From contig NZ_FRBI01000001.1 in the NCBI RefSeq assembly GCF_900142575.1, positions 249,014-313,013 of the forward strand: a stretch of 64,000 nucleotides of DNA. Direction: 5' to 3'. The stretch comes from Actinacidiphila paucisporea. GTDB taxonomy: Bacteria > Actinomycetota > Actinomycetes > Streptomycetales > Streptomycetaceae. The position numbers were made by a program, and so were the translations under genes. The notes under the pieces were generated by a model. The model saw only the letters and a list, made by a program, of their open reading frames with translations, did not search any database and was not told the origin of the DNA. Below, one piece after another: positions 8,273 through 16,243 of the stretch (positions within the stretch are counted from its first letter, which is position 1; every line of letters starts with the position of its first letter).

Positions 8273-8587
8273 ATGAAGCTCAGTCGCCCGGTGTCCTGGT
8301 TCCTCGCCGCCTTCGGGGTGTGGTCGTGGATCGTCTGGGTCACCTTTGTCAAGAATTTGTGGAAGGACACCAGTGGTCTGGCCTTCCGGCACGGTGACCA
8401 CTCGTCTCCGACGGCGTATTTCTGGATCCACCTGACGCTGGCGGTGGTCTCGACGGTCTTCGGTACGGCGATCGGCGTGATCGGCGTCCGCGGCCTGCGT
8501 GCGCTGCGCGCGCGGAAGGACGGCCGGCGGCCCGCGGTGACCGAGCCGCAGCCGCAGCCGCAGGACCCGGCACCTGCAGGGAAGTGA
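8273..8587 (+). CDS. SCO4848-family small membrane protein
   Basis: A 104-aa protein with two predicted membrane helices (about residues 6-25 and 49-75), separated by a short loop containing TFVKNLWKDTSG. A basic and then Gln/Pro-rich cytosolic tail follows. It matches what I recall of the conserved actinobacterial SCO4848 family, always found next to the D-Ala-D-Ala carboxypeptidase; no function is established. It is divergent from the carboxypeptidase (153 bp), with a leaderless-type promoter. Confidence 0.75.
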   Translation: MKLSRPVSWFLAAFGVWSWIVWVTFVKNLWKDTSGLAFRHGDHSSPTAYFWIHLTLAVVSTVFGTAIGVIGVRGLRALRARKDGRRPAVTEPQPQPQDPAPAGK

Positions 8588-8599
8588 GCCGCGCCGGGG

Positions 8600-9418
8600 T
8601 CAGTCGCGCCGGGAGGGAGCCGGGCCGCGGGCGGCGGTGGTACGCCCGAAGGTCGGCAGGATGAAGTCCTGGATCAGGCCCTTGGCGTCGCGGACCATCG
8701 GGCGGAAGACCCGGTAGCGGGACAGCGAGATCAGCTTGGCGACCAGCGGGGTGGAGCGGCGCACGAACTCGCGGGTGCGCGCGGTGTCGGGGGTGCGGTC
8801 GAAGACCCAGTAGAGGACGACCACCATCAGGTGGAGCCAGAGCAGGTCGGGGAGGAGTTCGGCGAGCTCGGCGTCGAGCTTCGGGGCGAGGTCCGAGCCG
8901 GTCAGGACGTCGCGGAAGAGGTCGACCGCGGTGGCCCGCGCCGGATGCGACTCCCGGGAGAACGGGCTGAGCGAGCTGTCCGGGTCGGCCGCCGTGCGGA
9001 AGAACTGCGCGGCGAACCCGTGGTAGTCGGCGGCGCAGTCCAGCCACGAGTCCAGGGCGATACGCAGCCGGGCGTCGAAGTCCCGCTCGCCCGCCATGCG
9101 GGCCGTGGCGTCCAGCGCGTGCGCGTACGTCATCCGGTCGTAGAAGCCCTGGATCAGGAACTCCTTGGACTCGAAGTAGTAGTACGCGTTCCCGACCGAG
9201 ACGCCCGCCTCCTGGGCGATGGCCCGCATGGTGGTCTTGTCGTAGCCGCGCTCCCTGAAGAGCCGCATCGCGGTCTCCAGGATCAGCGCCCGGGTCTGCT
9301 CGCTCTTGCCGGTCTTGGGCCGCGCCCGGCCGCCGGGCAGCTCCTCGGCGGCCCCGGCCCCCGTGGCGGGGCCGGGGGTCGGTCCTGTCGTCGTACCGCT
9401 GCTGTTGTCCTCCATCAC
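8600..9418 (-). CDS. TetR-family repressor, last gene of the DCC operon
   Basis: A 272-aa regulator. After a ~35-residue Gly/Pro/Thr-rich lead comes a TetR DNA-binding domain: TRALILETAMRLFRERGYDK, then the helix-turn-helix TTMRAIAQEAGVSVGNAYYY and the FESKEFLI segment. The C-terminal ligand domain is about 190 residues. The start at 9418 lies only 7 bp after the DCC gene stop, so the regulator is co-transcribed with the two genes upstream and probably controls its own operon through the paired palindromes at 10467-10525. The ligand is unknown. Confidence 0.85.
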   Translation of the reverse strand: MMEDNSSGTTTGPTPGPATGAGAAEELPGGRARPKTGKSEQTRALILETAMRLFRERGYDKTTMRAIAQEAGVSVGNAYYYFESKEFLIQGFYDRMTYAHALDATARMAGERDFDARLRIALDSWLDCAADYHGFAAQFFRTAADPDSSLSPFSRESHPARATAVDLFRDVLTGSDLAPKLDAELAELLPDLLWLHLMVVVLYWVFDRTPDTARTREFVRRSTPLVAKLISLSRYRVFRPMVRDAKGLIQDFILPTFGRTTAARGPAPSRRD

Positions 9419-9425
9419 GGTGAGC

Positions 9426-10007
9426 CTATCCGGGCGGTTCGCACCCGTCCGCGCAGTCGCCGGGCCTGCGGGCGGTCCAGCCGCCGTTGCCCTCGTAGAC
9501 CCAGGCGGTACGCGACGGGTCGCCTGGCATGCGGGCCGTGCGGACCGGTATCCGGTCGGCCCCCGGGGGCGCCGGCCGGCGGCCGGAGTGCCCGCCGGGC
9601 TGCCTGGGGGTCCGGTCGGCGCCGCGGTATCTGGCGACGCCCAGCACCGCGGCCCTGGCCAGCCGGCGGCCGGCCGGGGTGCTCATGGTGTGGGCGAGGG
9701 CGCGGTGGTCGGCGAGTGCCCACAGGCACACCACCCAGGCGGTGTCGCCGACGTAGACCTGGCCCGTGTCGCCGACGACGGTGATCTCCCGGCGGGTGGC
9801 GCCGTCGTGGTCGAGGGCCGGGAAGAGCCGGCGGGCCCGCTCCGAGCCGACCGGGACCAGCCGGACCGGGATCAGCTTGCGCTGCCCGGCCAGCCAGTCG
9901 CCGACGAAGGCGCAGAGCCGGCAGTCCGGGTCGTACAGCACGGTCAGCCCGCGCAGCGGCACCCGCCCCCGCGCGCTGGGCGCCGCCACGGCCTCCTCGG
10001 CGGCCAT
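9426..10007 (-). CDS. Thiol-disulfide oxidoreductase, DCC family (DUF393)
   Basis: A 193-aa protein. The family motif is at the start of the fold, LYDPDCRLCAFVGDWL (about residues 25-40), with the two cysteines spaced CxxC after Asp. The DCC family is named for this motif and is thought to be thioredoxin-like, but the substrates are not defined. The C-terminal 60 residues are Arg/Pro/Gly-rich and probably disordered. Its ATG (10007) directly abuts the stop codon of the membrane-protein gene upstream, and the TetR gene follows after 7 bp, giving a tight three-gene operon. Confidence 0.8.
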   Translation of the reverse strand: MAAEEAVAAPSARGRVPLRGLTVLYDPDCRLCAFVGDWLAGQRKLIPVRLVPVGSERARRLFPALDHDGATRREITVVGDTGQVYVGDTAWVVCLWALADHRALAHTMSTPAGRRLARAAVLGVARYRGADRTPRQPGGHSGRRPAPPGADRIPVRTARMPGDPSRTAWVYEGNGGWTARRPGDCADGCEPPG

Positions 10008-10442
10008 CTAGGCCCCCGCGGGCTTCGGGCCGGTCCAGCCGCCGCCCGCGGTCTCGGTGTGCCCGTCGGGGTCCACCGGCGGGAACTGCTCGCGCTCCAT
10101 CAGGCCGCGGCGGCGGATCTTGTTGAGGACGTAGACATTGCCGAGGTGCATCACGCCGAGCACCAGCAGTACCACTCCGAGCTTGACCGAGAGCTGCTCG
10201 AAGACCTGGCGGGCGTCCTCCACCGTGTCGGCCGACTTCAGGTAGAGGGCGACGAAGCCCAGGTTCACCAGATAGAAGCCGACGACCAGCAGATGGTTGA
10301 CGGCGTCGGCGAGCTTCTCGTCGCCGTGCAGCACGTCGGCGAGAAAGATCCGGCCGTTGGTGCTGAGTGTCCTGGCCACCCAGACGGTCAGCCCGATGCT
10401 GACCACCAGGTAGACGGCGTAGGCGAGGACGGTCAGGTCCAT
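10008..10442 (-). CDS. Conserved membrane protein, first gene of the DCC-TetR operon
   Basis: A 144-aa protein with three to four hydrophobic stretches (about residues 4-22, 50-73 and 95-115) and a polar Gly/Pro tail. I do not recognise a named family. ATG 10442 is preceded by GAGGGGTGG, a good ribosome site; an upstream ATG at 10463 falls between the operators and is less likely. The gene heads an operon with the DCC oxidoreductase and a TetR regulator, so it may form a membrane partner of the redox protein; this is inference from context only. Confidence 0.75.
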   Translation of the reverse strand: MDLTVLAYAVYLVVSIGLTVWVARTLSTNGRIFLADVLHGDEKLADAVNHLLVVGFYLVNLGFVALYLKSADTVEDARQVFEQLSVKLGVVLLVLGVMHLGNVYVLNKIRRRGLMEREQFPPVDPDGHTETAGGGWTGPKPAGA

Positions 10443-10466
10443 GTGAATTCCACCCCTCGACATTCC

Positions 10467-10480
10467 TTGAACGTGTTCAA
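10467..10480. promoter_or_regulatory. TetR-type operator 1 (TTGAACGTGTTCAA)
   Basis: A perfect palindrome of 6-bp arms around a 2-bp centre. It lies just downstream of the inferred transcription start of the membrane-DCC-TetR operon. The pattern fits TNNAACNNGTTNNA, the KstR-type TetR operator of mycobacteria. Confidence 0.7.
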
Positions 10481-10496
10481 AACTCCGAACAGGACG

Positions 10497-10525
10497 ACCA
10501 TAGCGCTGTTGTTGAACACGTTCAA
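10497..10525 (-). promoter_or_regulatory. Promoter of the DCC-TetR operon, with operator 2 over the -35 box
   Basis: On the minus strand a -35 TTGAAC (10525-10520) is followed after exactly 17 nt by -10 TATGGT (10502-10497). The -35 is the first arm of a second palindrome, TTGAACGTGTTCAA, at 10525-10512, identical to operator 1. The two operators are centred 45 bp apart, a layout that would block RNA polymerase. Confidence 0.65.
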
Positions 10526-10555
10526 GCTAGCCACGGGTGCCGCGGGGAAAACGAA

Positions 10556-10589
10556 CCGGCCCGGCTCCGAGGGATCGGAGCCGGGCCGG
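10556..10589. terminator. Strong hairpin terminator after the MMPL gene
   Basis: A perfect 15-bp stem (CCGGCCCGGCTCCGA / TCGGAGCCGGGCCGG) with a GGGA loop lies 32 bp beyond the MMPL stop, between that gene and the DCC operon promoter. Confidence 0.75.
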
Positions 10590-10621
10590 GAGCGGCGGGG
10601 GAGAGACCCCGCGGGTGTGCG

Positions 10622-12829
10622 TCAGTCGGCGGAGGTCACCAGCGCCCTGTCCGGCGTCCCGCCCTGCGGCGAAGCCGGCTCGTCCTCGGCCGGCTCGACC
10701 GCCATGTGCGGCAGCCGCTTGTCCAGCCAGGCAGGCAGCCACCAGTTCGCCTTGCCGAACAGGTGCATCAGCGACGGCACCAGCACCGACCGCAGGATGA
10801 ACGCGTCCAGCGCGACCGCCCCCGCGAGCCCGATGCCGAACATGCCCAGCACCCGGACGCCGCTGAGCGCGAACGCCCCGAAGACGCAGATCATGATCAC
10901 CGCGGCCGAGTTGATCACCCGGCTGGTCTCGGCCAGGCCGATCCGAATGGCACGGGCGCTGTCCTTGGTGTGGACCCACTCCTCGTGCATCCGGCTGACC
11001 AGGAAGACCTGGTAGTCCATCGACAGGCCGAACAGCAGCGCCAGCATGATCACCGGCAGGAAGGCGTCGATCGGCCCCTGCCGGCTCGCGCCCAGCACGC
11101 TGCCGCCCCACGCCCACTGGAAGGTCGCCACCAGCACGCCGAACGACGCGGCCGCCGCGACCATGTTCATCACCGCCGCGGTCAGCGGGACGACCAGGCT
11201 GCGGAAGGCGAGCAGCAGCAGCACGAAGCCCAGCGCGATGATCACCCCGATGAAGATCGGCATCTTGCTGCCGAGCACCGACGCGAAGTCCTTGAAGATG
11301 GCGGTCGGACCGCCCACATAGGCCTTCATCGTGTTGCCGCTCTCGGCGGCCGGCACCACGTCGTCGCGCAGGTGGTTGATCAGCTCGGTCGTGGCCTTGT
11401 CCTGCGGCGACGTCGTCGGCACCGCGGTCACCAGCGCCACCTTGCTGTTCGGCTGCATCGGCAGCGCGGCGGCGTAGGCGATGCCCTTGGTGTGGTCCAG
11501 CGTGGTGACCAGGCTGTCGAGCGCCGCCTTGTCCTTCGCGCCGCCCGGCACCTCGGCCAGGATGGTCAGCGGCCCGTTGAAGCCGGGCCCGAAACCGTCC
11601 GCGAGCAGGTCGTACGCCTTGCGGGTGGTGTTGGCCGTCGGGTCGTTGCCCTGGTCGGACGAGCCGAGCCGCAGCGACAGCGTCGGGATCGCCAGCACCA
11701 CCATCACCACGACCGCGACCGAGGCCAGCACCTTGGGGTGCCGCTGCACGAACGTCGACCAGCGCATCGCGGGACCGACCGCGTCGCCGACATGCGGTCC
11801 GCTCGCGGCGAACTTCCGCCGCTGGCGGCGGCTGAGCACCCGCATCCCGAACGCCCCGAGCAGCGCGGGCAGCAGCGTGACCGCGCCCAGCACCGAGACC
11901 ACCACGGTCATCACGGCCGAGATCGCCACGCCGTAGAGGAAGCTCAGGCCGACCGTGAACATGCCCAGCAGCGCGATACAGACCGTGCCGCCGGCGAAGA
12001 GCACCGCCCGGCCCGAGGTGTTCACCGCCGTGACCGCGGAATCCTCCGGCGACTTGCCGCTCAGGATGCCCTTGCGATGTCTGGTCACGATGAACAGCGA
12101 GTAGTCGATGCCCACGCCCAGACCCACCAGCATCGCCAGCTGTCCGGCGAAGTCCGGCACGTTCATCGTGTGGGTGAGCAGGGTGATCATGGCGGAGGAG
12201 ATGCCGATGGCGAACAGCGCGGTGACGATCGGCGTCAGCATGCCGAACAGCGAGCCGAACGCCAGGAAGAGCACCACGGCCGCGGCGCCGATGCCGACGA
12301 ACTCGCTCAGCCCGGCCGGCGGCTGCTCGACCGTGTTGATGATGTCGCCGCCCAGCTCCACGTGGAGCCCGCTGGCGCGCGCGCCGTGCGCGGTGTCGAC
12401 CAGGTTCTGGACCTGCGACTTCTCCAGCGCCGAGCCGAGCACGTCGTACGTCACCTTCGCGTACGCCGTCGTGCCGTCCTTGCTGATCTGCGCGGACCCC
12501 GCGGGGTCGTAGGCGCTGACGACCTGACCGACGTCCTTCTGGTGCTTGACCTTGTCCAGCATCGACGTGATGCGCTGCTGGACCGACGCGTCCCGCACCG
12601 AGCCGGAGTCGACATGCCACACCACGGTGTCGGACTCGCCCGACTGCTCGTGCACCGCCTTGTCCAGCAGGTCCATGACCTTGCTCGACTCGGTGTTGGG
12701 GAGCGAGAACACATTCGAATACGTATTGCCGGCGATCTTCCCCGCAGCGCTGGCCCCCAGCAGCGCCGCCACCCACAGCAGGATCACCAGCCATTTGTGC
12801 CGGAAGCACCATCGCGCCAGAGCGGCCAC
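10622..12829 (-). CDS. MMPL-family (RND superfamily) membrane exporter
   Basis: A 735-aa transporter with the usual layout. The N-terminal helix (WLVILLWVAALLGASAAGK) is followed by an extracytoplasmic loop to about residue 165, five helices including LVGLGVGIDYSLFIVTRHRK (proton-relay Asp in GIDY), a second loop, and a second helical bundle with LFGLSMDYQVFLVSRMHEEW. MMPL proteins export lipids, siderophores or antibiotics by proton motive force; the substrate here is unknown. Start GTG 12829 follows GGGGGAT. It is divergent from a two-component system (169 bp), a common pairing in which the regulator may control the exporter. Confidence 0.87.
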   Translation of the reverse strand: MAALARWCFRHKWLVILLWVAALLGASAAGKIAGNTYSNVFSLPNTESSKVMDLLDKAVHEQSGESDTVVWHVDSGSVRDASVQQRITSMLDKVKHQKDVGQVVSAYDPAGSAQISKDGTTAYAKVTYDVLGSALEKSQVQNLVDTAHGARASGLHVELGGDIINTVEQPPAGLSEFVGIGAAAVVLFLAFGSLFGMLTPIVTALFAIGISSAMITLLTHTMNVPDFAGQLAMLVGLGVGIDYSLFIVTRHRKGILSGKSPEDSAVTAVNTSGRAVLFAGGTVCIALLGMFTVGLSFLYGVAISAVMTVVVSVLGAVTLLPALLGAFGMRVLSRRQRRKFAASGPHVGDAVGPAMRWSTFVQRHPKVLASVAVVVMVVLAIPTLSLRLGSSDQGNDPTANTTRKAYDLLADGFGPGFNGPLTILAEVPGGAKDKAALDSLVTTLDHTKGIAYAAALPMQPNSKVALVTAVPTTSPQDKATTELINHLRDDVVPAAESGNTMKAYVGGPTAIFKDFASVLGSKMPIFIGVIIALGFVLLLLAFRSLVVPLTAAVMNMVAAAASFGVLVATFQWAWGGSVLGASRQGPIDAFLPVIMLALLFGLSMDYQVFLVSRMHEEWVHTKDSARAIRIGLAETSRVINSAAVIMICVFGAFALSGVRVLGMFGIGLAGAVALDAFILRSVLVPSLMHLFGKANWWLPAWLDKRLPHMAVEPAEDEPASPQGGTPDRALVTSAD

Positions 12830-12985
12830 GATCTATCCCCCATCCCTGTTGTCTTCACACATGGTTTTGCCTTGGATCCACTCGCCCCCCTCCAGACTCA
12901 GCGGTCGCCGGGCCCGGACCCAAGCCGAAACGACTTCTCTCAAGGAACTCCAAGGTTCGCGCCCGCCGGCGAGGCCGCGTACGCG

Positions 12986-12991
12986 GATACT
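12986..12991 (+). promoter_or_regulatory. Probable leaderless -10 box (GATACT)
   Basis: GATACT lies 7 nt before the ATG at 12999 and no ribosome-binding sequence is visible. Confidence 0.45.
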
Positions 12992-12998
12992 GGACCGC

Positions 12999-13739
12999 AT
13001 GGAGACAGTTGTCGGCACGGCTCCCACGGTGCTCGTCGTCGAGGACGAACCCGGAATCGCGGACATCCTGCGCATCACGCTCAGCTACAACGGCTTCACG
13101 GTGCACTGCGCCGCCACCAGGCGGGAGGCGCTCGTGGCGGTCCGCGAGCACCGGCCCGACCTCGTGCTGCTCGACGTGATGCTGCCCGACGGCAACGGCT
13201 GGGAGGTCTGCCGCGCCCTGCGCGCCGAGCACGCCGCGGAGCGGGACGCCGACCCCGGCACCGCCGACCTCGCCGTGATCTTCGTCACCGCCCGCGACGC
13301 CCCCCGGGACGTGGTGGCCGGGCTCGCGCTCGGCGGCGACGACTACATCACCAAGCCCTTCGGCGTGGACGAGGTCGTCGCCCGGGTGCACGCCGTGCTG
13401 CGCCGCACCCGGCGCGCCACCGGCGTCGCCGACCGGGTGCTGCGGCACGGCGACCTGGAGATGGACGAGGCCACCTACTCGGTCCGCCGGGCCGGCCAAC
13501 CCGTCGAGCTGACCCCCACCGAGTACAACCTGCTGCGGCACCTGCTGCGGCACGCCGGGCGGATCATCTCCAAGGAGCAGCTGCTCCAGCACGTCTGGCA
13601 GTACGAGACCGTCGTGTCCTCGACCGTCGTGGAGACCTACATCTCCTACCTGCGGCGCAAACTCGACCGCTTCGGGCCGCCGATGATCGAGACCAGGCGC
13701 GGCGTCGGCTACGGGCTGCGGGCGGTGGAACGGGCGTGA
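12999..13739 (+). CDS. OmpR-family response regulator
   Basis: A 246-aa regulator. The receiver domain has the acidic pair at 15-16 (VVEDEPG), the phospho-acceptor Asp at 59 (LVLLDVMLPDG), the conserved Thr in IFVTARD and Lys in ITKPFG. The winged-helix DNA-binding domain (about residues 145-240) contains LTPTEYNLLRHLL and TRRGVGYGLRA. The open frame runs upstream through the MMPL promoter region, but ATG 12999 begins the domain correctly. The cognate kinase follows 4 bp after the stop. The divergent MMPL gene is a plausible target. Confidence 0.88.
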   Translation: METVVGTAPTVLVVEDEPGIADILRITLSYNGFTVHCAATRREALVAVREHRPDLVLLDVMLPDGNGWEVCRALRAEHAAERDADPGTADLAVIFVTARDAPRDVVAGLALGGDDYITKPFGVDEVVARVHAVLRRTRRATGVADRVLRHGDLEMDEATYSVRRAGQPVELTPTEYNLLRHLLRHAGRIISKEQLLQHVWQYETVVSSTVVETYISYLRRKLDRFGPPMIETRRGVGYGLRAVERA

Positions 13740-13743
13740 CACC

Positions 13744-15279
13744 GTGAGCAGCCGGCTGCTGCCCCGCCCGAAGACGCTGCGCGCCCGGCTCACCCTGGCC
13801 AACGTCGCCTTCGTCGCGCTCGGGCTGCTGGCGACCGCCGCCTTCAGCGTGATGGCCACCTACACGGTGCTCGGCAGCGAGATAGACAACACCCTGCGCG
13901 AATCCCAGCGGTCGGTGAGCAGCGCGCCGGTCACCTCCCACGGGCTCCAGCAGCTGTGCACGCTCGCCGACATCCTGCAGGGCGGCAAGGACAGCGGCCT
14001 GTCCTTCGCCAAGGCCTTCAAACAGGACCTCTTCGAGGTGCTGGACTCCGACGGCCGCAACTCGTCGGTGTGCGAGAACAGCGGCGGCGCCAACAGCCGC
14101 ATCCGCGAGGACCTCAACCGCGCCCTGCCCGACCCGGCCGCGCTCGCCCGCAGCGGCAAGGCGGTCAACGTCCGCGCCGACGGCACCGACTACCGGGTCA
14201 TCGTCACCCGGCTCAGCGACGGCAGCATGGTCGTCCAGGGCATGCGCTACAGCGGGCTCGAACACGCCATCCACAAGCTGCTGGTGTGGGAGTCCGCCGC
14301 CGGGCTCGGCCTGCTCGGCCTGCTGGCGATCGGCTCGCTGACCTCCGCGAGGCGGCGGCTGAGCCCGCTGGAGACCATGGTCGAGACCGCCTCCGCCATC
14401 GCCGAGGGCGACCTGTCGCGGCGGATCGCCACCGCACGGCACGGGTCGAGCGAGGTCAGGGAGCTGAGCACCGCGCTCAACGCGATGCTCCACCAGATCG
14501 AGACCGCCGTGACCGAGAGCGAACGGGCCACCGCCCAGCTGCGGCACTTCCTCGCCGACGCCTCCCACGAACTGCGCACCCCGCTGGCCTCCGTCCAGGG
14601 CTACCTCCAGCTCTACGAGAAGGGCATGCTCGACGCCGAGGACAAGGACCGCGCCCTGCACCGGGTCTCCGCCGAGGCCATGCGGATGAGCCGCCTGGTC
14701 GACGAACTCCTCGCGCTCGCCCGCCTTGAGGAGCGCCCCGCACTGGACTTCGAGCCGGTCGACCTGTGCACCCTCGTACGGGACGCCGCCGCCGACCTCG
14801 CCGCGCAGCAGCCCGGCCGCCCGCAGACCCTGCTGCTGCCGGCCGACGACCTGACCGCGTACGCCCTCGGCGACGAGGCGGGGTTGCGGCAGGTCGTCGG
14901 CAACCTGCTCAGCAACGTCCGCGTCCACACCCCGTCGGACGCGCCGCTGGTCATCGAGGTCGAGGCCGACCCGTCCGCGGTCCGGCTGCGGATCGCGGAC
15001 TCCGGCCCCGGGCTCGCCGCGCGGGACGCCGCCCGCGCCTTCGACCGCTTCTTCCGCGCCGACCCCGAACGCGCCCCCGACACCGGCGGGGCGGGCCTGG
15101 GCATGGCGATCGTCCAGGCCGTCGTCCAAGCCCACCACGGCACCGTCACCCTGGACACCGCACCCGGCCGCGGCCTCACCGTCCGCATCACCCTCCCCCG
15201 GGCCCGCGGACCGCTCCTCCCGGCTGCTCCGAAACGGGAGCCGGCGGCCGTGTCGCAGAACGGGCTTGCCTTCGAGTGA
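13744..15279 (+). CDS. Sensor histidine kinase (HAMP, HisKA, HATPase)
   Basis: A 511-aa membrane kinase. A first helix (about residues 20-42) and a second (about 183-203) flank an extracytoplasmic sensor region of roughly 140 residues. A HAMP linker follows (SPLETMVETASAIAEGDLSR), then the phospho-histidine motif ASHELRTPLASVQGYL near residue 278. The ATPase domain has NLLSNVRVHTP, IADSGPGLA and GAGLGMAIVQAV. Start GTG 13744 lies 4 bp after the regulator stop, so the two are one operon. The signal sensed is not evident. Confidence 0.88.
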   Translation: MSSRLLPRPKTLRARLTLANVAFVALGLLATAAFSVMATYTVLGSEIDNTLRESQRSVSSAPVTSHGLQQLCTLADILQGGKDSGLSFAKAFKQDLFEVLDSDGRNSSVCENSGGANSRIREDLNRALPDPAALARSGKAVNVRADGTDYRVIVTRLSDGSMVVQGMRYSGLEHAIHKLLVWESAAGLGLLGLLAIGSLTSARRRLSPLETMVETASAIAEGDLSRRIATARHGSSEVRELSTALNAMLHQIETAVTESERATAQLRHFLADASHELRTPLASVQGYLQLYEKGMLDAEDKDRALHRVSAEAMRMSRLVDELLALARLEERPALDFEPVDLCTLVRDAAADLAAQQPGRPQTLLLPADDLTAYALGDEAGLRQVVGNLLSNVRVHTPSDAPLVIEVEADPSAVRLRIADSGPGLAARDAARAFDRFFRADPERAPDTGGAGLGMAIVQAVVQAHHGTVTLDTAPGRGLTVRITLPRARGPLLPAAPKREPAAVSQNGLAFE

Positions 15280-15296
15280 ACTCCAGCTTCTAGCGT
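15266..15296 (+). promoter_or_regulatory. Probable leaderless promoter (TTGCCT-N19-TAGCGT)
   Basis: TAGCGT (15291-15296) fits the actinobacterial -10 pattern TANNNT and ends 7 nt before the ATG at 15304. A TTGCCT -35-like element precedes it with a 19-nt spacer. It overlaps the end of the kinase gene. Confidence 0.5.
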
Positions 15297-15303
15297 CCTG
15301 ACC

Positions 15304-16134
15304 ATGACACCACCGACCGCCCCCGCTTCCACCTCCGCCACCGCTCCCGAGGACCGCTACGCCCGCGGACTGGCCGCGCTCAGCCTGGTCACCGGCACCG
15401 AGCACCCCGCGGTGCTCGACCCGATCGCCGAGATCGCGCCCGACCTGGCCCGCTTCACCGTCGAATTCGGCTACGGCGACATCTGGTCGCAGCCCGGCCT
15501 CACCCCCCGGCAGCGGCAGATCGGCACGATCGCGGCGCTGGCCGCCCTGGGCAACGCGGCCCCGCAACTGCGCTTCCACATCGCCGGCGCCCTCAACGTC
15601 GGCTGCACCCGGCGGGAGATCACCGAGACCTTCATCCACGCCACCGTCTACGCCGGCTACCCGGCCGCGCTCAACGCCCTGGCCGCGGCCCGCGAGGTCT
15701 TCGCCGCCCACCCGGACCCCGACGCGGCCGCCCCGGCCACCGAGAAGACGCCGGAAGCCGACCGCTACGCCCGCGGCATCGCCCTGCTCCAGGAGGTCGA
15801 CGGCCCGGCCGGTCCCCACGTGGTGGACTCGCTGGCGGACCTGGCCCCCGACCTCGGCCGCTTCCTGGTCGAACACGTCTTCGGCGAGGTCTACGCCCGC
15901 ACCGGCCTCGACCTCCCCACCCGCGAACTCGCCTCCGTGGCCATGTGCACCGCCCTGGGTACCGCCGGCCCCCAACTGCGCGTCCACCTCCGCGCCTTCC
16001 TCAACGTCGGCGGCACCCGCGAGGAGATCATCGCCCTCCTCACCCAGCTCGCCGGCTACGCCGGCTTCCCCGCCGCCCTCAACGGCGTCGCCGCCGCCCG
16101 GGAGATCTTCGCCGAGCAGGACGCCAAGGGTTAG
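15304..16134 (+). CDS. Tandem carboxymuconolactone decarboxylase (CMD) family protein
   Basis: A 276-aa protein made of two homologous CMD domains, residues ~15-135 and ~153-270. Each begins with DRYARG and each contains the APQLRxH or GPQLRVH block, the LNVG(C/G)TRxEI helix and a GYPAALNALAAAREVF or GFPAALNGVAAAREIF end. The AhpD-type CxxC pair is absent, so peroxidase activity is unlikely; gamma-carboxymuconolactone decarboxylase-like or unknown activity remains possible. The internal duplication probably forms in one chain the interface that single-domain CMD proteins make by oligomerising. Confidence 0.8.
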   Translation: MTPPTAPASTSATAPEDRYARGLAALSLVTGTEHPAVLDPIAEIAPDLARFTVEFGYGDIWSQPGLTPRQRQIGTIAALAALGNAAPQLRFHIAGALNVGCTRREITETFIHATVYAGYPAALNALAAAREVFAAHPDPDAAAPATEKTPEADRYARGIALLQEVDGPAGPHVVDSLADLAPDLGRFLVEHVFGEVYARTGLDLPTRELASVAMCTALGTAGPQLRVHLRAFLNVGGTREEIIALLTQLAGYAGFPAALNGVAAAREIFAEQDAKG

Positions 16135-16243
16135 GACCCGCCGTCCGGGTCCGCGCGTCAGCGGCCGTGCGCGCGTAGCCGCCGGAAGCCTCCGCCCGTT
16201 CGCCCGCGGGCCGCGCACACCCGCCGACCACGGGCCCCCGCGC

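Noticed and set aside
5328..8276. A 982-residue frame through GtrA, YihY and the carboxypeptidase gene
   Set aside because: Arg/Pro-rich shadow on the wrong frame of three recognisable genes.
10706..13747. A 1013-residue frame antisense to the MMPL gene
   Set aside because: His/Arg/Gln-rich shadow of a real transporter; no start signal or domain.
16165..16182. GCGCGCGTAG near 16170 as a further copy of the nucleoside operator
   Set aside because: Only the right half matches; it lies between convergent genes with no promoter role.
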